DNA of 64,000 nt. It comes from Psychrobium sp. MM17-31 (lineage in GTDB: Bacteria > Pseudomonadota > Gammaproteobacteria > Enterobacterales > Psychrobiaceae). This document shows positions 46,880 to 56,396 of the stretch, piece by piece. The notes beneath the pieces are model-generated. The model searched no databases and was not told the DNA's origin. It was given only the letters and a program-made list of their open reading frames with translations. The stretch spans positions 124,001 to 188,000 of the forward strand of contig NZ_JAKRGA010000001.1 in NCBI RefSeq assembly GCF_022347785.1. The letters run 5' to 3'. Both the position numbers and the translations under genes were made by a program. How positions within the stretch are numbered: position 1 is the stretch's first letter; every line of letters begins with the position of its first letter.

Positions 46880-47090
46880 AATGAAAAAATCAGGGATGAT
46901 TTTTTAGTATTTGCCGCAGGGATGCGGATCAAATACGGTATTGAACAGGCAATTTATCATTTAAGATCAAGCGATAAAATTCGGGTCGCCTTTCTTTTGG
47001 TTACTTTTCTTTGGCGACGCAAAGAAAAGTAACTGGTGTGCTATCACTGAGGTACATTAAACATAGCTCACTCACTAGCACACCAAACAG
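46880..47090. repeat. Structured intergenic repeat element between yjaG and efpL
   Basis: The 331-base gap between convergent genes carries three nested hairpins. One is GTATTTG-CCGCA / TGCGG-AT-CAAATAC (46907-46936) with a GGGA loop. The second is a perfect 14-bp stem GTTACTTTTCTTTG (47000-47013) / CAAAGAAAAGTAAC (47020-47033). The third is a 10-bp pair TGGTGTGCTA (47034-47043) / TAGCACACCA (47076-47085). The second belongs to a type of dispersed noncoding repeat I recognise from many gammaproteobacterial genomes, often miscalled as small ORFs. No coding is supported. Confidence 0.75.
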
Positions 47091-47119
47091 CTTCGCATTA
47101 GTTGTATTAACGAAAAATA

Positions 47120-47692
47120 CTAAGAACCCGCTCGACTTACGAACTTCTTCTCTGCAACATTAATCTTGATCTTTTCACCAGTCGCAATGTACTCAGGCAC
47201 TTGCACTACTAGCCCAGTTTCAAAATGTGCAGGTTTAGTGCGAGCGCTGGCACTTGCGCCCTTAATAGAAGGCGATGTTTCACTGATCACCAATTCAACC
47301 CATTGTGGTAAATCGATACCCACAGCATTACCGTTAACTTCTAGCAGCTGTAGGCCTTGTGTATCTTGGGTAATAAACAGCAATTCATCTTCGATATCTT
47401 CGCACTTAAAGTTAAACTGACTGTAATCTTCATTATCCATAAACACGTATTCGTCGCCATCGATGTATGAAAAACTGACACCGCGAATAGTTAAATCCAA
47501 TTGCTGCAGTTTTTCATCACCTTTAAAACGCTCTTCAACCTTGGCACCGCTTTCAATGTCTTTAAAACGCATTTTATAGAGCGTAGCTGCGCCGCGCGCA
47601 CTTGGGTTTTGCACAAAAATATCTTTTACCAGCAGTTTTTTACCCGCTAGTTCAACCGCCATGCCGCGTTTAATTTCATTTGCATTAGTCAT
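47120..47692 (-). CDS. efpL: Elongation factor P-like protein EfpL (YeiP)
   Basis: A 190-aa EF-P paralogue that relieves ribosome stalling. Three OB-like domains align with E. coli Yei[63 protein letters not shown] and [18 protein letters not shown]. The tip loop NPSARGA lacks the Lys modified in true EF-P, as in the YeiP/EfpL group. AGGA precedes the start. It lies 10 bases downstream of the sodium symporter gene. Confidence 0.93.
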   Translation of the reverse strand: MTNANEIKRGMAVELAGKKLLVKDIFVQNPSARGAATLYKMRFKDIESGAKVEERFKGDEKLQQLDLTIRGVSFSYIDGDEYVFMDNEDYSQFNFKCEDIEDELLFITQDTQGLQLLEVNGNAVGIDLPQWVELVISETSPSIKGASASARTKPAHFETGLVVQVPEYIATGEKIKINVAEKKFVSRAGS

Positions 47693-47702
47693 TGTAATTT
47701 TC

Positions 47703-49043
47703 CTATAGTGCGTGAACGAACATCACGATAATAAACAGTGGGCAAACAAATTTTACATACCACGGCCAAACCTTCCAAAACAGACCGTTTTCTGCGCCTT
47801 GATAACCCTTTTTAATTTCCGCAAGCGCACCATTACGGTGCCATACCCACCCCGCATACAAACAGAAAAACAGCCCTAAAATTGGCTGACTGTATTTAGT
47901 GGTCACTGTGATAACCAAGCCAAATAACCAGCTAAAGTTAAAGACGATGGTTAAGCTAAGCGCCGTCACTAATGCCCCGATTATCCAGCTAGTTAGCGCG
48001 CGTGGCTTTTTATGGGCTTCGACGACATAAGCAACAGGCACTTCAAGCAGAGAAATTGATGATGTTAACGCAGCAAGCGACATCAAAATAAAGAAAGCTA
48101 GCGCAACGATAGGCCCTGCAGCCCCCATTTGTTCAAATAAGGCAGGCAAAATAGTGAAAATAAGCGTATCACTGTTTAACAGCGCACCGTCGGCATCAAA
48201 AATTTCAACGCCAAAGTGGGCCGCAATATACATTGATGGAATAATCAGTAAACCAGCAACAAAAGCTAAACCGACATCGAGTAAGGTTACCCAGGCCCCT
48301 GCTTTAACAATATTCTCGTTGCTAGAAAGGTATGAACCATAAATCAGCATACAACCAACACCAAGCGACAATGAGAAAAAGGCTTGGCCCATTGCGCTAA
48401 TAATTAATTGGCCATCGAAGATCTGGCTAAAATCAGGGGTCAGGTAATGACTCAGTCCCACCATGGCATTAGGCAAGGTCAGCATATAACCAATAAGCGC
48501 AATTAAGATTAACACCAAAGCAGGCATCATGCGCTTTGACCAACGCTCTATCCCCTGATTCACGCCCGCACCAATAATCAAAATGGTTAAGATCATAAAA
48601 CACAGCGTAAAAATGATATTGCGAGATAGTGAGAATTGCGTCAACCAATTAGCAGCATCAGTAAAACCAAGAAACGACACAATAGGCTCAATGGCAAAGG
48701 CAAATAACCAGCCAGCGATAATAGCGTAAAAACTTAAGATTACAGCAACGGTAATAAGACCTGCGATACCAACGACTTTACCACCCAATTTTAGTGTTGG
48801 CTTATCACTGAGCATGGGTAGCGCAATCACCGCATTGGCACGTGCATGGCGACCGACAATCAGCTCAGCCATCAGCGCTGGATAGGCCAAACAAAATGCA
48901 AGCAGTAAATAAACCAATACAAAAGCACCGCCACCATTACTAGCGACCTGCGTTGGAAATCCCCAAACATTACCAAGTCCAACGGCAGCACCTGCGGCTG
49001 CCATGATAAAGCCCGCTCGAGAGCTAAATTGACCGCGTTCCAA
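47703..49043 (-). CDS. Sodium:neurotransmitter symporter family transporter
   Basis: A 446-aa inner-membrane protein with 11-12 helices. The TM1 motif [20 protein letters not shown] (sodium and substrate site) and [20 protein letters not shown] (TM6-like region) identify the NSS (SLC6/LeuT) family. The likely substrate is an amino acid. The reading frame starts at TTG 49043, with AAAGGGGAA five bases upstream. It is followed after 10 bases by efpL. Confidence 0.88.
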   Translation of the reverse strand: MERGQFSSRAGFIMAAAGAAVGLGNVWGFPTQVASNGGGAFVLVYLLLAFCLAYPALMAELIVGRHARANAVIALPMLSDKPTLKLGGKVVGIAGLITVAVILSFYAIIAGWLFAFAIEPIVSFLGFTDAANWLTQFSLSRNIIFTLCFMILTILIIGAGVNQGIERWSKRMMPALVLILIALIGYMLTLPNAMVGLSHYLTPDFSQIFDGQLIISAMGQAFFSLSLGVGCMLIYGSYLSSNENIVKAGAWVTLLDVGLAFVAGLLIIPSMYIAAHFGVEIFDADGALLNSDTLIFTILPALFEQMGAAGPIVALAFFILMSLAALTSSISLLEVPVAYVVEAHKKPRALTSWIIGALVTALSLTIVFNFSWLFGLVITVTTKYSQPILGLFFCLYAGWVWHRNGALAEIKKGYQGAENGLFWKVWPWYVKFVCPLFIIVMFVHAL

Positions 49044-49131
49044 TTGCTTCCCCTTTTCTTATTCTTCTTAAATAATATGAATAACGACACGTTATCATGC
49101 TTTTATTCATATGATTTATTTATCACCAATT

Positions 49132-49157
49132 AAAAAGGCGGCTAGTGCCGCCTTTTT
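49132..49157 (-). terminator. Terminator of ppiD
   Basis: Stem AAAAAGGCGGC (49132-49142), loop TAGT, GCCGCCTTTTT (49147-49157), 14 bases after the ppiD stop; it has a U-tract on the minus strand. Confidence 0.88.
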
Positions 49158-49171
49158 CATTCAATAGCCAA

Positions 49172-51034
49172 TTATGACGCTGGGTATTGAATATCGCTTT
49201 TCTCTTTTAGCGAATCGATAAACGCTTTGTACGCTGCGCCACTTTGTGTCGCATTTAAGCGTTGGAGAACGCTATCGATATCACTAGTAACATCGTTAGC
49301 TTCTTTAACGGCGACTAAATCAACAACCGCTTGACCATCAACAGTGCTTACTAGCTCTGCGTTATTCTCACCTGTTTTAGCCATTTTGAACGCTGCAGCT
49401 ACGATGGCATTGTCAATATCACGTGTTGTACGAGCAACATCAGCTTTTTCAACAACTGTCACACCATCGATAGTTTCACCTGCTTGCCAGCTTGCTAAAT
49501 ACTGCTCAGCTTTTTCTTTCGCTAAGTCGCCAGCTTTTTGCTGTTTTAAAATATCAACGATTTGCACCTTAACGTCGCTCATTGGCTTAACTTCTGATGG
49601 AATGTGCTCTTTCTTACGCACAACCATTAAATGGTCTGGGCTAACGTTAATAACTTCAGAGTTTAGGTTTTCACCTAATACATCTTCAGAAAACGCTGCG
49701 TCGATAACTTCTGGGAAGTTAACTGCTGCAGGAACGTTAGCACGAGTAAATAATGCAGTTGATTTAACTTGTGATTCGATCTCAGCCGCCGCTTCTGTTA
49801 AGTTCTCAGATACAGAGAATGCAGTATCTGTTAACTGTTGTTGTAACTCGTAGAACAGTTCTTTAGCTTGTTGTGCTAACAACTCTTCTTCGATTTCGCT
49901 AGCCACTTCGTCAAATGCTTTAGTCGCCGCTGCGTCTAAGTCTGTTACTTTGATGATGTGCAAACCAGATTCAGTTTCTACGATGTCAGATGTGGCGCCG
50001 TTTTCAACCGCAAATGCTGCGTTAGTGAAAGCGTCTTCATCACCGTCTTTAGTCATCCAATCAAGGTCGCCGCCTTCTTCGCCGCTGAAAGTATCGTCAG
50101 ATAACTCTTTGGCCAATGCTGCAAAATCTTCTCCCGCTTTTACACGAGCCAATGCAGCTTCAGCTTTTGCACGAGTTGCTGCTTCGTCATCACCAAATTC
50201 AAATAGGATATGAGAAACACGGCGACGTTCTGGTGATTGGTATTGTGCTAGGTTTGATTCGTACTGTTCGCGAACCTTGCTATCTTCCACTGAAACTCGT
50301 GGTAGTAAATCAGCAACTTTTAACTCAACAAACTCAACGCTTAGTTGTTCTGGCGTTGTAAATTGACCGCTGTTTACATCGTAGTATTCGGCAACTTCAT
50401 CGTCAGATATTTCAACATCGTTTAAGAAATCGTTCGCGCTTACGCTGATGTAACGGATATCACGTAATTGTTTCTCAAGTTTAGCAATTTGCTCGGCTTC
50501 GTTTTTCAATACAAAATCAGAACCAATTACTGCGCCCATCAGTTGCTGACGCGTTAAATCAACGCGTAACAGCTCACGGAATTGCTCAACACGGTAGCCA
50601 GAGCTGCGCACTAAACTCAAATAACGGTCATTGTTAAATTGACCATCAACGTGGAATTCTTGCATGTCGCGAATAGTCTTTTTGATTTGCTCATCGCCAA
50701 CACGTAAGTCCATTGCTGCTGCAGTTTGACTGATCAACGCTTGGGCGATTAAACGCTCTTGAACACCCTTGCGTACACTTTCCATGTACGTTGGGTTGTT
50801 AGCGATCATCTTGAACATTTCACCGTATTGGCGTTCTAGGTTTGAACGCTCTTTGGCAAATTCATTATCTACTTGTGCTTGGCTAATGGTTTCGCCATTA
50901 ACGATAACGCTCGCCACTTCGCTGCTACCACCTAGGTAACTGCCGATCCCCGCTAAGGCGAAAGTTAAGATCACTAGCCCCAATATGGCTTTGGCAACAA
51001 CGCCTTGCGATCCTTCACGAATTCTTTCTAACAT
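49172..51034 (-). CDS. ppiD: Periplasmic folding chaperone PpiD
   Basis: Membrane-anchored chaperone that receives proteins leaving the Sec translocon. The 620 residues have a short cytoplasmic start MLERIREGSQG, a TM helix (about 15-35), a SurA-like N-terminal chaperone domain (about 38-180), a parvulin domain (about 265-360, RRVSHILFEF to GLHIIKV) and a long C-terminal chaperone lobe. Order lon-hupB-(tRNA)-ppiD is conserved. An AGAGG site precedes the ATG. A possible extended -10 (TGTTATGAT, 51096-51088) is seen upstream. Confidence 0.95.
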   Translation of the reverse strand: MLERIREGSQGVVAKAILGLVILTFALAGIGSYLGGSSEVASVIVNGETISQAQVDNEFAKERSNLERQYGEMFKMIANNPTYMESVRKGVQERLIAQALISQTAAAMDLRVGDEQIKKTIRDMQEFHVDGQFNNDRYLSLVRSSGYRVEQFRELLRVDLTRQQLMGAVIGSDFVLKNEAEQIAKLEKQLRDIRYISVSANDFLNDVEISDDEVAEYYDVNSGQFTTPEQLSVEFVELKVADLLPRVSVEDSKVREQYESNLAQYQSPERRRVSHILFEFGDDEAATRAKAEAALARVKAGEDFAALAKELSDDTFSGEEGGDLDWMTKDGDEDAFTNAAFAVENGATSDIVETESGLHIIKVTDLDAAATKAFDEVASEIEEELLAQQAKELFYELQQQLTDTAFSVSENLTEAAAEIESQVKSTALFTRANVPAAVNFPEVIDAAFSEDVLGENLNSEVINVSPDHLMVVRKKEHIPSEVKPMSDVKVQIVDILKQQKAGDLAKEKAEQYLASWQAGETIDGVTVVEKADVARTTRDIDNAIVAAAFKMAKTGENNAELVSTVDGQAVVDLVAVKEANDVTSDIDSVLQRLNATQSGAAYKAFIDSLKEKSDIQYPAS

Positions 51035-51213
51035 CAGAGCCTCTTAAATAATTCTTTTGTTATTAGTTTTATCAAAAATTGCCCGACATCATAACAGCAA
51101 TACACAGGGCAATCTACACAGCTAAGCCAATAAGCAGGCGGTTTTCGCTGTTTTTTTGAGCGCTTAAAGTTACCATTTGTAAACGCTCCTATTAGACCTT
51201 TGTTTTAGGCAAA

Positions 51214-51241
51214 AAAAAACGCATCTTGCGATGCGTTTTTT
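51214..51241 (-). terminator. Terminator after tRNA-Asp
   Basis: AAAAAACGCATC (51214-51225), loop TTGC, GATGCGTTTTTT (51230-51241). The minus-strand RNA ends in a run of U. Confidence 0.88.
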
Positions 51242-51250
51242 CATGAATAT

Positions 51251-51327
51251 TGGCGGAGTGGACGGGACTCGAACCCGCGACCCCCGGCGTGACAGGCCGG
51301 TATTCTAACCAACTGAACTACCACTCC
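51251..51327 (-). tRNA. tRNA-Asp (anticodon GTC)
   Basis: A 77-base gene including CCA. The acceptor stem is GGAGTGG/CCACTCC, the D arm GTTCAGTTGGTTAGAA, the anticodon loop CTGTCAC, and the T arm GCGGGTTCGAGTCCCGT with TTCGAGT; discriminator G. It lies 45 bases downstream of hupB on the same strand without an obvious own promoter, so co-transcription is likely. Confidence 0.97.
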
Positions 51328-51332
51328 TTTTT

Positions 51333-51355
51333 ATCGCTAACTAAGCGTTAGCGAT
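51333..51355 (-). promoter_or_regulatory. Hairpin between hupB and tRNA-Asp
   Basis: Perfect 9-bp stem ATCGCTAAC (51333-51341) / GTTAGCGAT (51347-51355), loop TAAGC. On the minus strand it is followed by A-rich sequence, so it is not a terminator. It may be an RNase processing signal separating hupB mRNA from the tRNA. Confidence 0.45.
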
Positions 51356-51372
51356 GAAAGCAAAAGCAGTTC

Positions 51373-51645
51373 TTAGTTAACAGAATCTTTTAATGCTTTA
51401 CCAGCTTTGAATGCTGGAACGTTTGCTGCAGCGATTTTGATCTCTGCACCAGTTTGTGGGTTACGGCCAGTACGTGCTGAACGTTGACGAACTTCGAAAG
51501 TACCGAAACCAACTAGTGAAACTTTGTCACCGTCTTTTAGTGCGTCAGTTACAGTGCTGATGAAAGCGTCTAATGCGCGACCTGCGTTAGCTTTTGAGAT
51601 GTCAGCGCTTTCTGCAATTTTATCGATTAGTTGAGACTTATTCAT
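51373..51645 (-). CDS. hupB: DNA-binding protein HU-beta
   Basis: A 90-aa nucleoid protein with the HU signature [21 protein letters not shown] and the conserved start [22 protein letters not shown]. It forms dimers that bend DNA. AAGGGT precedes the ATG. It is located after lon as in most gammaproteobacteria. Highly biased codons suggest strong expression. The 279 bases up to the lon stop are AT-rich and must hold its promoter; an imperfect A/T hairpin near 51863-51895 could end lon transcription. Confidence 0.97.
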   Translation of the reverse strand: MNKSQLIDKIAESADISKANAGRALDAFISTVTDALKDGDKVSLVGFGTFEVRQRSARTGRNPQTGAEIKIAAANVPAFKAGKALKDSVN

Positions 51646-51924
51646 GTCATACCCTTTATTTATTCTTGTAACTACTACTTAACTTCCTGAGCGTAGTTTT
51701 TATTATGGCGAATTGAAAACACTTCGCTTCACCCTCAAAATATAACTACGTTAAAACTTAGTTATACATATTAAATTTATGTGACAGGATTAGCGCTATC
51801 TTGCGCCACGACTGCCTCATAGCAATTCAACGTTAGCTAGGCTATCACAGTTTTTGAGATTTAAAAGCCCTTTTTTTAAAAAAAATGGACTTTTTTTCAC
51901 TGTTTTTAGCAGATTAATCAATAT

Positions 51925-54279
51925 TTACGCAGATTTTGCCGTAAAACCTTGTGGATCCTGCTCTAGCGCTAGTGTCAACACCTCATCTACCCACTTCACC
52001 GGATGGATTTCTAAATCACCAATCACGTTATCTGGGATATCAGCGAGGTCCTTTTTATTACCATGTGGAATAAGCACGCGCTTAATTCCGCCACGATGCG
52101 CCGCTAATAATTTCTCTTTCAAACCACCGATTGGCAGCACTTCACCACGTAAAGTAATTTCGCCAGTCATTGCAACATCACCACGTACAGGATTGCCCGT
52201 TAAGCTAGATACCAAGGCTGTACACATAGCAATACCAGCACTTGGTCCATCTTTTGGTGTCGCACCTTCAGGTACGTGAACGTGAATATCGCGTTTTTCG
52301 TGGAAATCGTTGTTGATACCAAGCTTATCAGCACGCGAGCGAACAACTGTCATCGCCGCTTGAATCGACTCCTGCATTACGTCGCCAAGTGAGCCAGTAT
52401 AGTTAAGTTTACCTTTACCAATTACTGACGCCGTTTCGATAGTGAGTAGATCGCCGCCAACTTGGGTCCAGGCTAAACCAGTTACCTGACCGATTTGGTT
52501 ATTCTCCGCCGACTTACCAAAGTCATAGCGCTGAACACCTAAGAAGTCATTGAGGTTATCGTTAGTCACAACAACCTTGCCTGTCACTTCTTTCAGTAAG
52601 ATCTTCTTAACTGCCTTACGACATAGTTTAGATATTTCACGCTCTAGACCACGCACACCCGCTTCACGTGTGTAATAACGAATAATGCCCATAATGGCGC
52701 TATCTTCGATTTCGATTTCCGCTGGCTTTAATCCATTACGCTTAATTTGCTTTTGCAATAAATGCTGCTTAGCAATGTTTAGCTTTTCATCTTCTGTGTA
52801 ACCAGAGAGGTTAATCACTTCCATACGATCAAGTAACGGACCCGGAATATCCATTGAGTTTGACGTTGCAACGAACATTACATCCGATAAATCGTAATCT
52901 ACTTCAAGATAATGATCGTTAAAGCTGTTGTTTTGCTCTGGATCTAATACTTCTAATAAAGCAGACGCTGGGTCGCCACGCATGTCAGAGCTCATCTTGT
53001 CGATCTCATCGAGTAAAAACAGCGGGTTTTTCACTTCAACCTTCGCCATTTTCTGAATCAGTTTACCCGGCATCGAGCCGATGTAGGTACGACGGTGACC
53101 GCGAATTTCCGCTTCATCACGCACGCCGCCTAACGCCATACGCACGTATTTACGGCCAGTTGCTTTAGCAATCGATTGGCCCAATGATGTTTTACCAACC
53201 CCCGGTGGTCCTACTAAACACAGAATCGGACCTTTAAGTTGGCGCACACGTGATTGCACCGCTAAATATTCTAAAATGCGCTCTTTAACGCGCTCTAAGC
53301 CATAGTGATCGCTGTTTAGTACCACTTCGGCTTTTGATAAATCTTTCTTAACCTTGCTGCGTTTTTTCCAAGGTACGTTAACCATCCAGTCGATGTAGCT
53401 GCGCACAACTGTTGCTTCGGCAGACATTGCAGACATCATCTTAAGCTTTTGCAGTTCAGATTCCGCTTTCTTTTGACCTTCAGCGGTCATGCCAGCGTCT
53501 TTGATCTTTTGCGCCAGCTCTTCCATTTCATCTGGTGCGTTTTCGTCAAGTTCACCGATTTCCTTTTGAATAGCTTTCATTTGCTCATTCAAATAGTACT
53601 CTCGTTGTGACTTTTCCATTTGTTTTTTAACGCGACCGCGAATTTTCTTTTCCATGTGCAATAAGTCGATTTCCGACTCCATCATGGTTAACAGGAACTC
53701 AAGACGGTCGTTGACGCTTTCAAGCTCAATAACTTGTTGTTTGTCTTCAAGACTAAGTGTCATATGCGCTGCCATGGTATCAGCAAGACGCGCAGCATCA
53801 TCGATGCCTGACAATGAAGTTAGTACCTCTGGTGGGATCTTCTTATTTAGCTTGATGTAAGAGTCAAATTCAGACACAGCGGTGCGGATCAGCACTTCTT
53901 GCTCTAACTCTTCTACTTGTTCAGTGACCACGTACTGTGCATCGGCACTAAACAAATCGTTCTTAGTTTCCAAGCGATTAATTTTGGCGCGTTGATTACC
54001 TTCAACTAGCACTTTTACTGTACCGTCAGGGAGCTTCAATAGCTGTAAAATAGTCGCTACCGTGCCAACATCATAAATATCTTCACGACCAGGGTTGTCA
54101 ACACTCGAATCTTTTTGAGCGACGAGTAAAATGAGCTTATCCTGCTCCATCGCCGCTTCTAAGCAGCGAATTGACTTTTCGCGACCAACAAATAATGGGA
54201 TCACCATGTGCGGATACACGACAACGTCGCGAAGGGGTAAAACTGGAATATCAATGCGGTCTGAGCGCTCTAATGGCAT
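51925..54279 (-). CDS. lon: Lon protease
   Basis: ATP-dependent AAA+ serine protease, 784 aa (the same length as E. coli Lon). Order of domains: Lon N substrate domain (1-200), coiled region, AAA+ with Walker [10 protein letters not shown] and Walker [10 protein letters not shown], then the protease domain with the Ser680-Lys723 dyad ([10 protein letters not shown] and GGLKEKLL). AGAGAGA precedes the start. A heat-shock-type promoter is seen upstream. The usual upstream neighbour clpX is absent here; a secreted orphan occupies that place. Confidence 0.98.
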   Translation of the reverse strand: MPLERSDRIDIPVLPLRDVVVYPHMVIPLFVGREKSIRCLEAAMEQDKLILLVAQKDSSVDNPGREDIYDVGTVATILQLLKLPDGTVKVLVEGNQRAKINRLETKNDLFSADAQYVVTEQVEELEQEVLIRTAVSEFDSYIKLNKKIPPEVLTSLSGIDDAARLADTMAAHMTLSLEDKQQVIELESVNDRLEFLLTMMESEIDLLHMEKKIRGRVKKQMEKSQREYYLNEQMKAIQKEIGELDENAPDEMEELAQKIKDAGMTAEGQKKAESELQKLKMMSAMSAEATVVRSYIDWMVNVPWKKRSKVKKDLSKAEVVLNSDHYGLERVKERILEYLAVQSRVRQLKGPILCLVGPPGVGKTSLGQSIAKATGRKYVRMALGGVRDEAEIRGHRRTYIGSMPGKLIQKMAKVEVKNPLFLLDEIDKMSSDMRGDPASALLEVLDPEQNNSFNDHYLEVDYDLSDVMFVATSNSMDIPGPLLDRMEVINLSGYTEDEKLNIAKQHLLQKQIKRNGLKPAEIEIEDSAIMGIIRYYTREAGVRGLEREISKLCRKAVKKILLKEVTGKVVVTNDNLNDFLGVQRYDFGKSAENNQIGQVTGLAWTQVGGDLLTIETASVIGKGKLNYTGSLGDVMQESIQAAMTVVRSRADKLGINNDFHEKRDIHVHVPEGATPKDGPSAGIAMCTALVSSLTGNPVRGDVAMTGEITLRGEVLPIGGLKEKLLAAHRGGIKRVLIPHGNKKDLADIPDNVIGDLEIHPVKWVDEVLTLALEQDPQGFTAKSA

Positions 54280-54322
54280 GCTTTGTCTCTCTTAACTGTG
54301 ATCCATGGTTACTACTAAAATG

Positions 54323-54351
54323 ATATTGGGATGGCTTTTATCATTTCAATG
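54323..54351 (-). promoter_or_regulatory. Candidate sigma-32 (heat-shock) promoter of lon
   Basis: On the minus strand there is -35-like CATTGAAA (54351-54344), 13 bases, then -10-like CCCAATAT (54330-54323), close to the RpoH consensus CTTGAAA and CCCCATNT. It lies 44 bases before the lon start. E. coli lon is RpoH-controlled, which makes this plausible. Confidence 0.5.
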
Positions 54352-54563
54352 GTCTTGTCAAAAATTTTATTGAGAATTATTTTCTAAATTACAGGTTATC
54401 TAATTGTATGCAATCTTTTGTTTTTAAATGGCTTAACAAATTTGTTTATCTGATTAAATAAGAAACGATACTCTTATTCGTAATCAAACTTTTAAAAAGA
54501 ATCGTTTAAATAGACTTATCATTATCCTTTATTAGAATAATGATAAGATGCTTGACTGGTATT

Positions 54564-55259
54564 TTATTTGACGGTTAAAGAATATTCTATATCTTGTCCC
54601 ATGCGCCCGAACGCCCCATTTTCCCTAAAATATTGTGCTTGAAATTTAAGTGTATATTTTCCGGGCGCTAAAGGTTTTAGCATTAGCCAATACCCATCAG
54701 TCGCCGCAGGATACCACTTAGGAGCGTTATACTTTTTATCAATTAAACCATAAATATCAAAGCAATCTTTTGAGGCAATTCGAAAGGAGTTCGCATGTTC
54801 GAACTCTTTTCCATTTAATGAAGCACGTATCGACAGCAAGTGATCATTATTTAATGCAGCGCCGTATTTTACGTTCGCACAGCTTGTCTGTTTTGATGAC
54901 CTAAGATTTTGCATGTAAATCATGTTTATAATTGGGAAAAATATAAACTTATCTTTAGGGAGTGTACATTGACGACTGATTAATGATGTTCCATATCCGC
55001 CCGCTAAAAACCATACTTTTCCGTACTGATTTACACCACAGAATTCACCTGTCGTATCAACGACGGCGTTTGTATCCCTAGGTAGAGTTTTAGCCCATTG
55101 CCACCACATGTTTGCATATTGATCGAGCCTTTTACCATCAACAACACCATCGATAGGCACTAACAAATTATTATCAGCATAAGTGACTTGTTGTTTTGAA
55201 GCGTAGGTAAAGCCAGAAGAAAAACTAGCAAGTAAAACAGCAATAATTATATATTTCAT
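54564..55259 (-). CDS. Secreted protein of unknown function with four cysteines
   Basis: A 231-aa exported protein with a signal peptide (1-20). The mature part contains YANMWWQWAKTLP, DTTGEFCGVNQYGKVWFLAG, a C-terminal beta-sandwich-like segment LAPGKYTLKFQAQYF, and four Cys (74, 98, 127, 166) that could form two disulfides. I recall similar uncharacterised proteins with W-W plus VWFLAG patterns, but no function. A GGGATG site precedes the ATG. Base composition here and in the 284 bases toward lon looks more AT-rich than the neighbours, which could mean recent transfer. Confidence 0.78.
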   Translation of the reverse strand: MKYIIIAVLLASFSSGFTYASKQQVTYADNNLLVPIDGVVDGKRLDQYANMWWQWAKTLPRDTNAVVDTTGEFCGVNQYGKVWFLAGGYGTSLISRQCTLPKDKFIFFPIINMIYMQNLRSSKQTSCANVKYGAALNNDHLLSIRASLNGKEFEHANSFRIASKDCFDIYGLIDKKYNAPKWYPAATDGYWLMLKPLAPGKYTLKFQAQYFRENGAFGRMGQDIEYSLTVK

Positions 55260-55279
55260 GAAGTATCATCCCTAATAAA

Positions 55280-55303
55280 AAGCCCACTTGAGTAAGTGGG
55301 CTT
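55280..55303 (-). terminator. Terminator of the 2-oxoglutarate oxygenase gene
   Basis: AAGCCCACTT (55280-55289), loop GAGT, AAGTGGGCTT (55294-55303); on the minus strand it is followed by TTTTTATT. Confidence 0.82.
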
Positions 55304-55335
55304 ATCATCTTATATCTTTGTATTTGATATTAAAA

Positions 55336-56178
55336 CTATTTTTTAACGCCTAACTCGCGTAAGCGCTCTTCTAAGTAGCTATCTGCGGTGTAACGCTCAG
55401 ATAATACGACTTCAGGTTTAGGGTGTAAGAACAATGGTAATGAAATACGTGAATGTTCCGTACGGCCACCTGTTGGGTTAATTACGCGGTGAATGGTCGA
55501 TGGGTAGTAACCACCTGACGCTTCTTGTAACATGTCACCGATGTTGATGATGATGTTACCGAAATCACAAGGAACGTCATACCAGCTACCATCGTTAGCA
55601 ATAACTTGCAGACCAGGCTCGTTTGCCGCTGGTAATACAGTTAGTAAGTTGATGTCACCGTGTGCCGCAGCGCGGATAGCACCTGGCTCTTCTTCACCAG
55701 TCATTGGTGGGTAGTGTAATACGCGTAATAAAGTACCGTCACTGCCATCGATCATCGATGGTAGCGATTGGGTGAATTTCGCTTTAACTTCCGCTGGAGC
55801 ATGCTCTTCGATCCAACCTAATAGCTCTTGGGCAAGACCATTTGCTAGATCGTAGTATTCCATGATTTGAGCCTTTAAGTGCTCAGGCATACGACCCCAT
55901 GGGTAAATGTGGAAGTATTCTTTGATGTCTTTTACAGAATGCCCTTTCGCCACTTCAGAAACAGACGGTGGGAAGTAACCATCTTGGGTCTCAGGGTTAA
56001 ATAAAAAGTCGTGTTTGGCTTCACTCATAAAGAAGTCGTACCAAGTATCGTAGATAGCTTGTACTTTTTCTTTAGCAATGGGGTGGTTCGTCAACACACC
56101 AAAGCCCGTTTTATGAAGTGACTCAACAAAGCGTTCTGCTGCATCACTTGCGTTATAATCAACGGTTAAAACTTTCAT
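55336..56178 (-). CDS. 2-oxoglutarate/iron-dependent oxygenase, isopenicillin-N-synthase-like
   Basis: A 280-aa cytoplasmic non-haem iron enzyme. The start is set at ATG 56178 (MKVLTVDYNAS), since 22 extra codons upstream carry no domain. The iron ligands are His173-x-Asp175 (AAHGDINLLTVLP) and His230 (STIHRVINP). Arg244 with Ser (RISLPLF) should bind the 2-oxoglutarate carboxylate. The DIOX_N domain is at about 4-90. The substrate is unknown; the fold covers oxidases and hydroxylases of small molecules. Single gene with its own terminator. Confidence 0.85.
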   Translation of the reverse strand: MKVLTVDYNASDAAERFVESLHKTGFGVLTNHPIAKEKVQAIYDTWYDFFMSEAKHDFLFNPETQDGYFPPSVSEVAKGHSVKDIKEYFHIYPWGRMPEHLKAQIMEYYDLANGLAQELLGWIEEHAPAEVKAKFTQSLPSMIDGSDGTLLRVLHYPPMTGEEEPGAIRAAAHGDINLLTVLPAANEPGLQVIANDGSWYDVPCDFGNIIINIGDMLQEASGGYYPSTIHRVINPTGGRTEHSRISLPLFLHPKPEVVLSERYTADSYLEERLRELGVKK

Positions 56179-56349
56179 ATTTTTTATCTCAATAACAATT
56201 AAGCCATATAAAGTGTACGGCTTATTCTTAGCAATTGAAAACATCGTGCTGTTTTATTGGGTGTTGCGTCACAAAAGGCCGCCATAACAATGCCTTGGCG
56301 CAGTAATATCTTTGATTTATATCAAAGATGGATAACTTTAAATACAAAA

Positions 56350-56375
56350 AAAGCGCTGGTTTCACGCAGCGCTTT
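56350..56375 (-). terminator. Terminator of the chemoreceptor gene
   Basis: AAAGCGCTG (56350-56358), 8-base loop, CAGCGCTTT (56367-56375), followed on the minus strand by a run of T. Confidence 0.8.
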
Positions 56376-56396
56376 CATCATGATAATTAAAAATCG

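Noticed and set aside
46800-47060. Possible small protein in the repeat region between yjaG and efpL
   Set aside because: Translations contain several stops, and the region matches a known type of noncoding repeat often miscalled as a gene.
49344-49853. 169-codon plus-strand frame inside ppiD
   Set aside because: Antisense shadow of ppiD; composition typical of a reverse frame and no recognisable family.
51850-51900. A/T hairpin downstream of lon
   Set aside because: Imperfect stem made mostly of A-T pairs; could be a weak terminator but not supported well enough to list as one.
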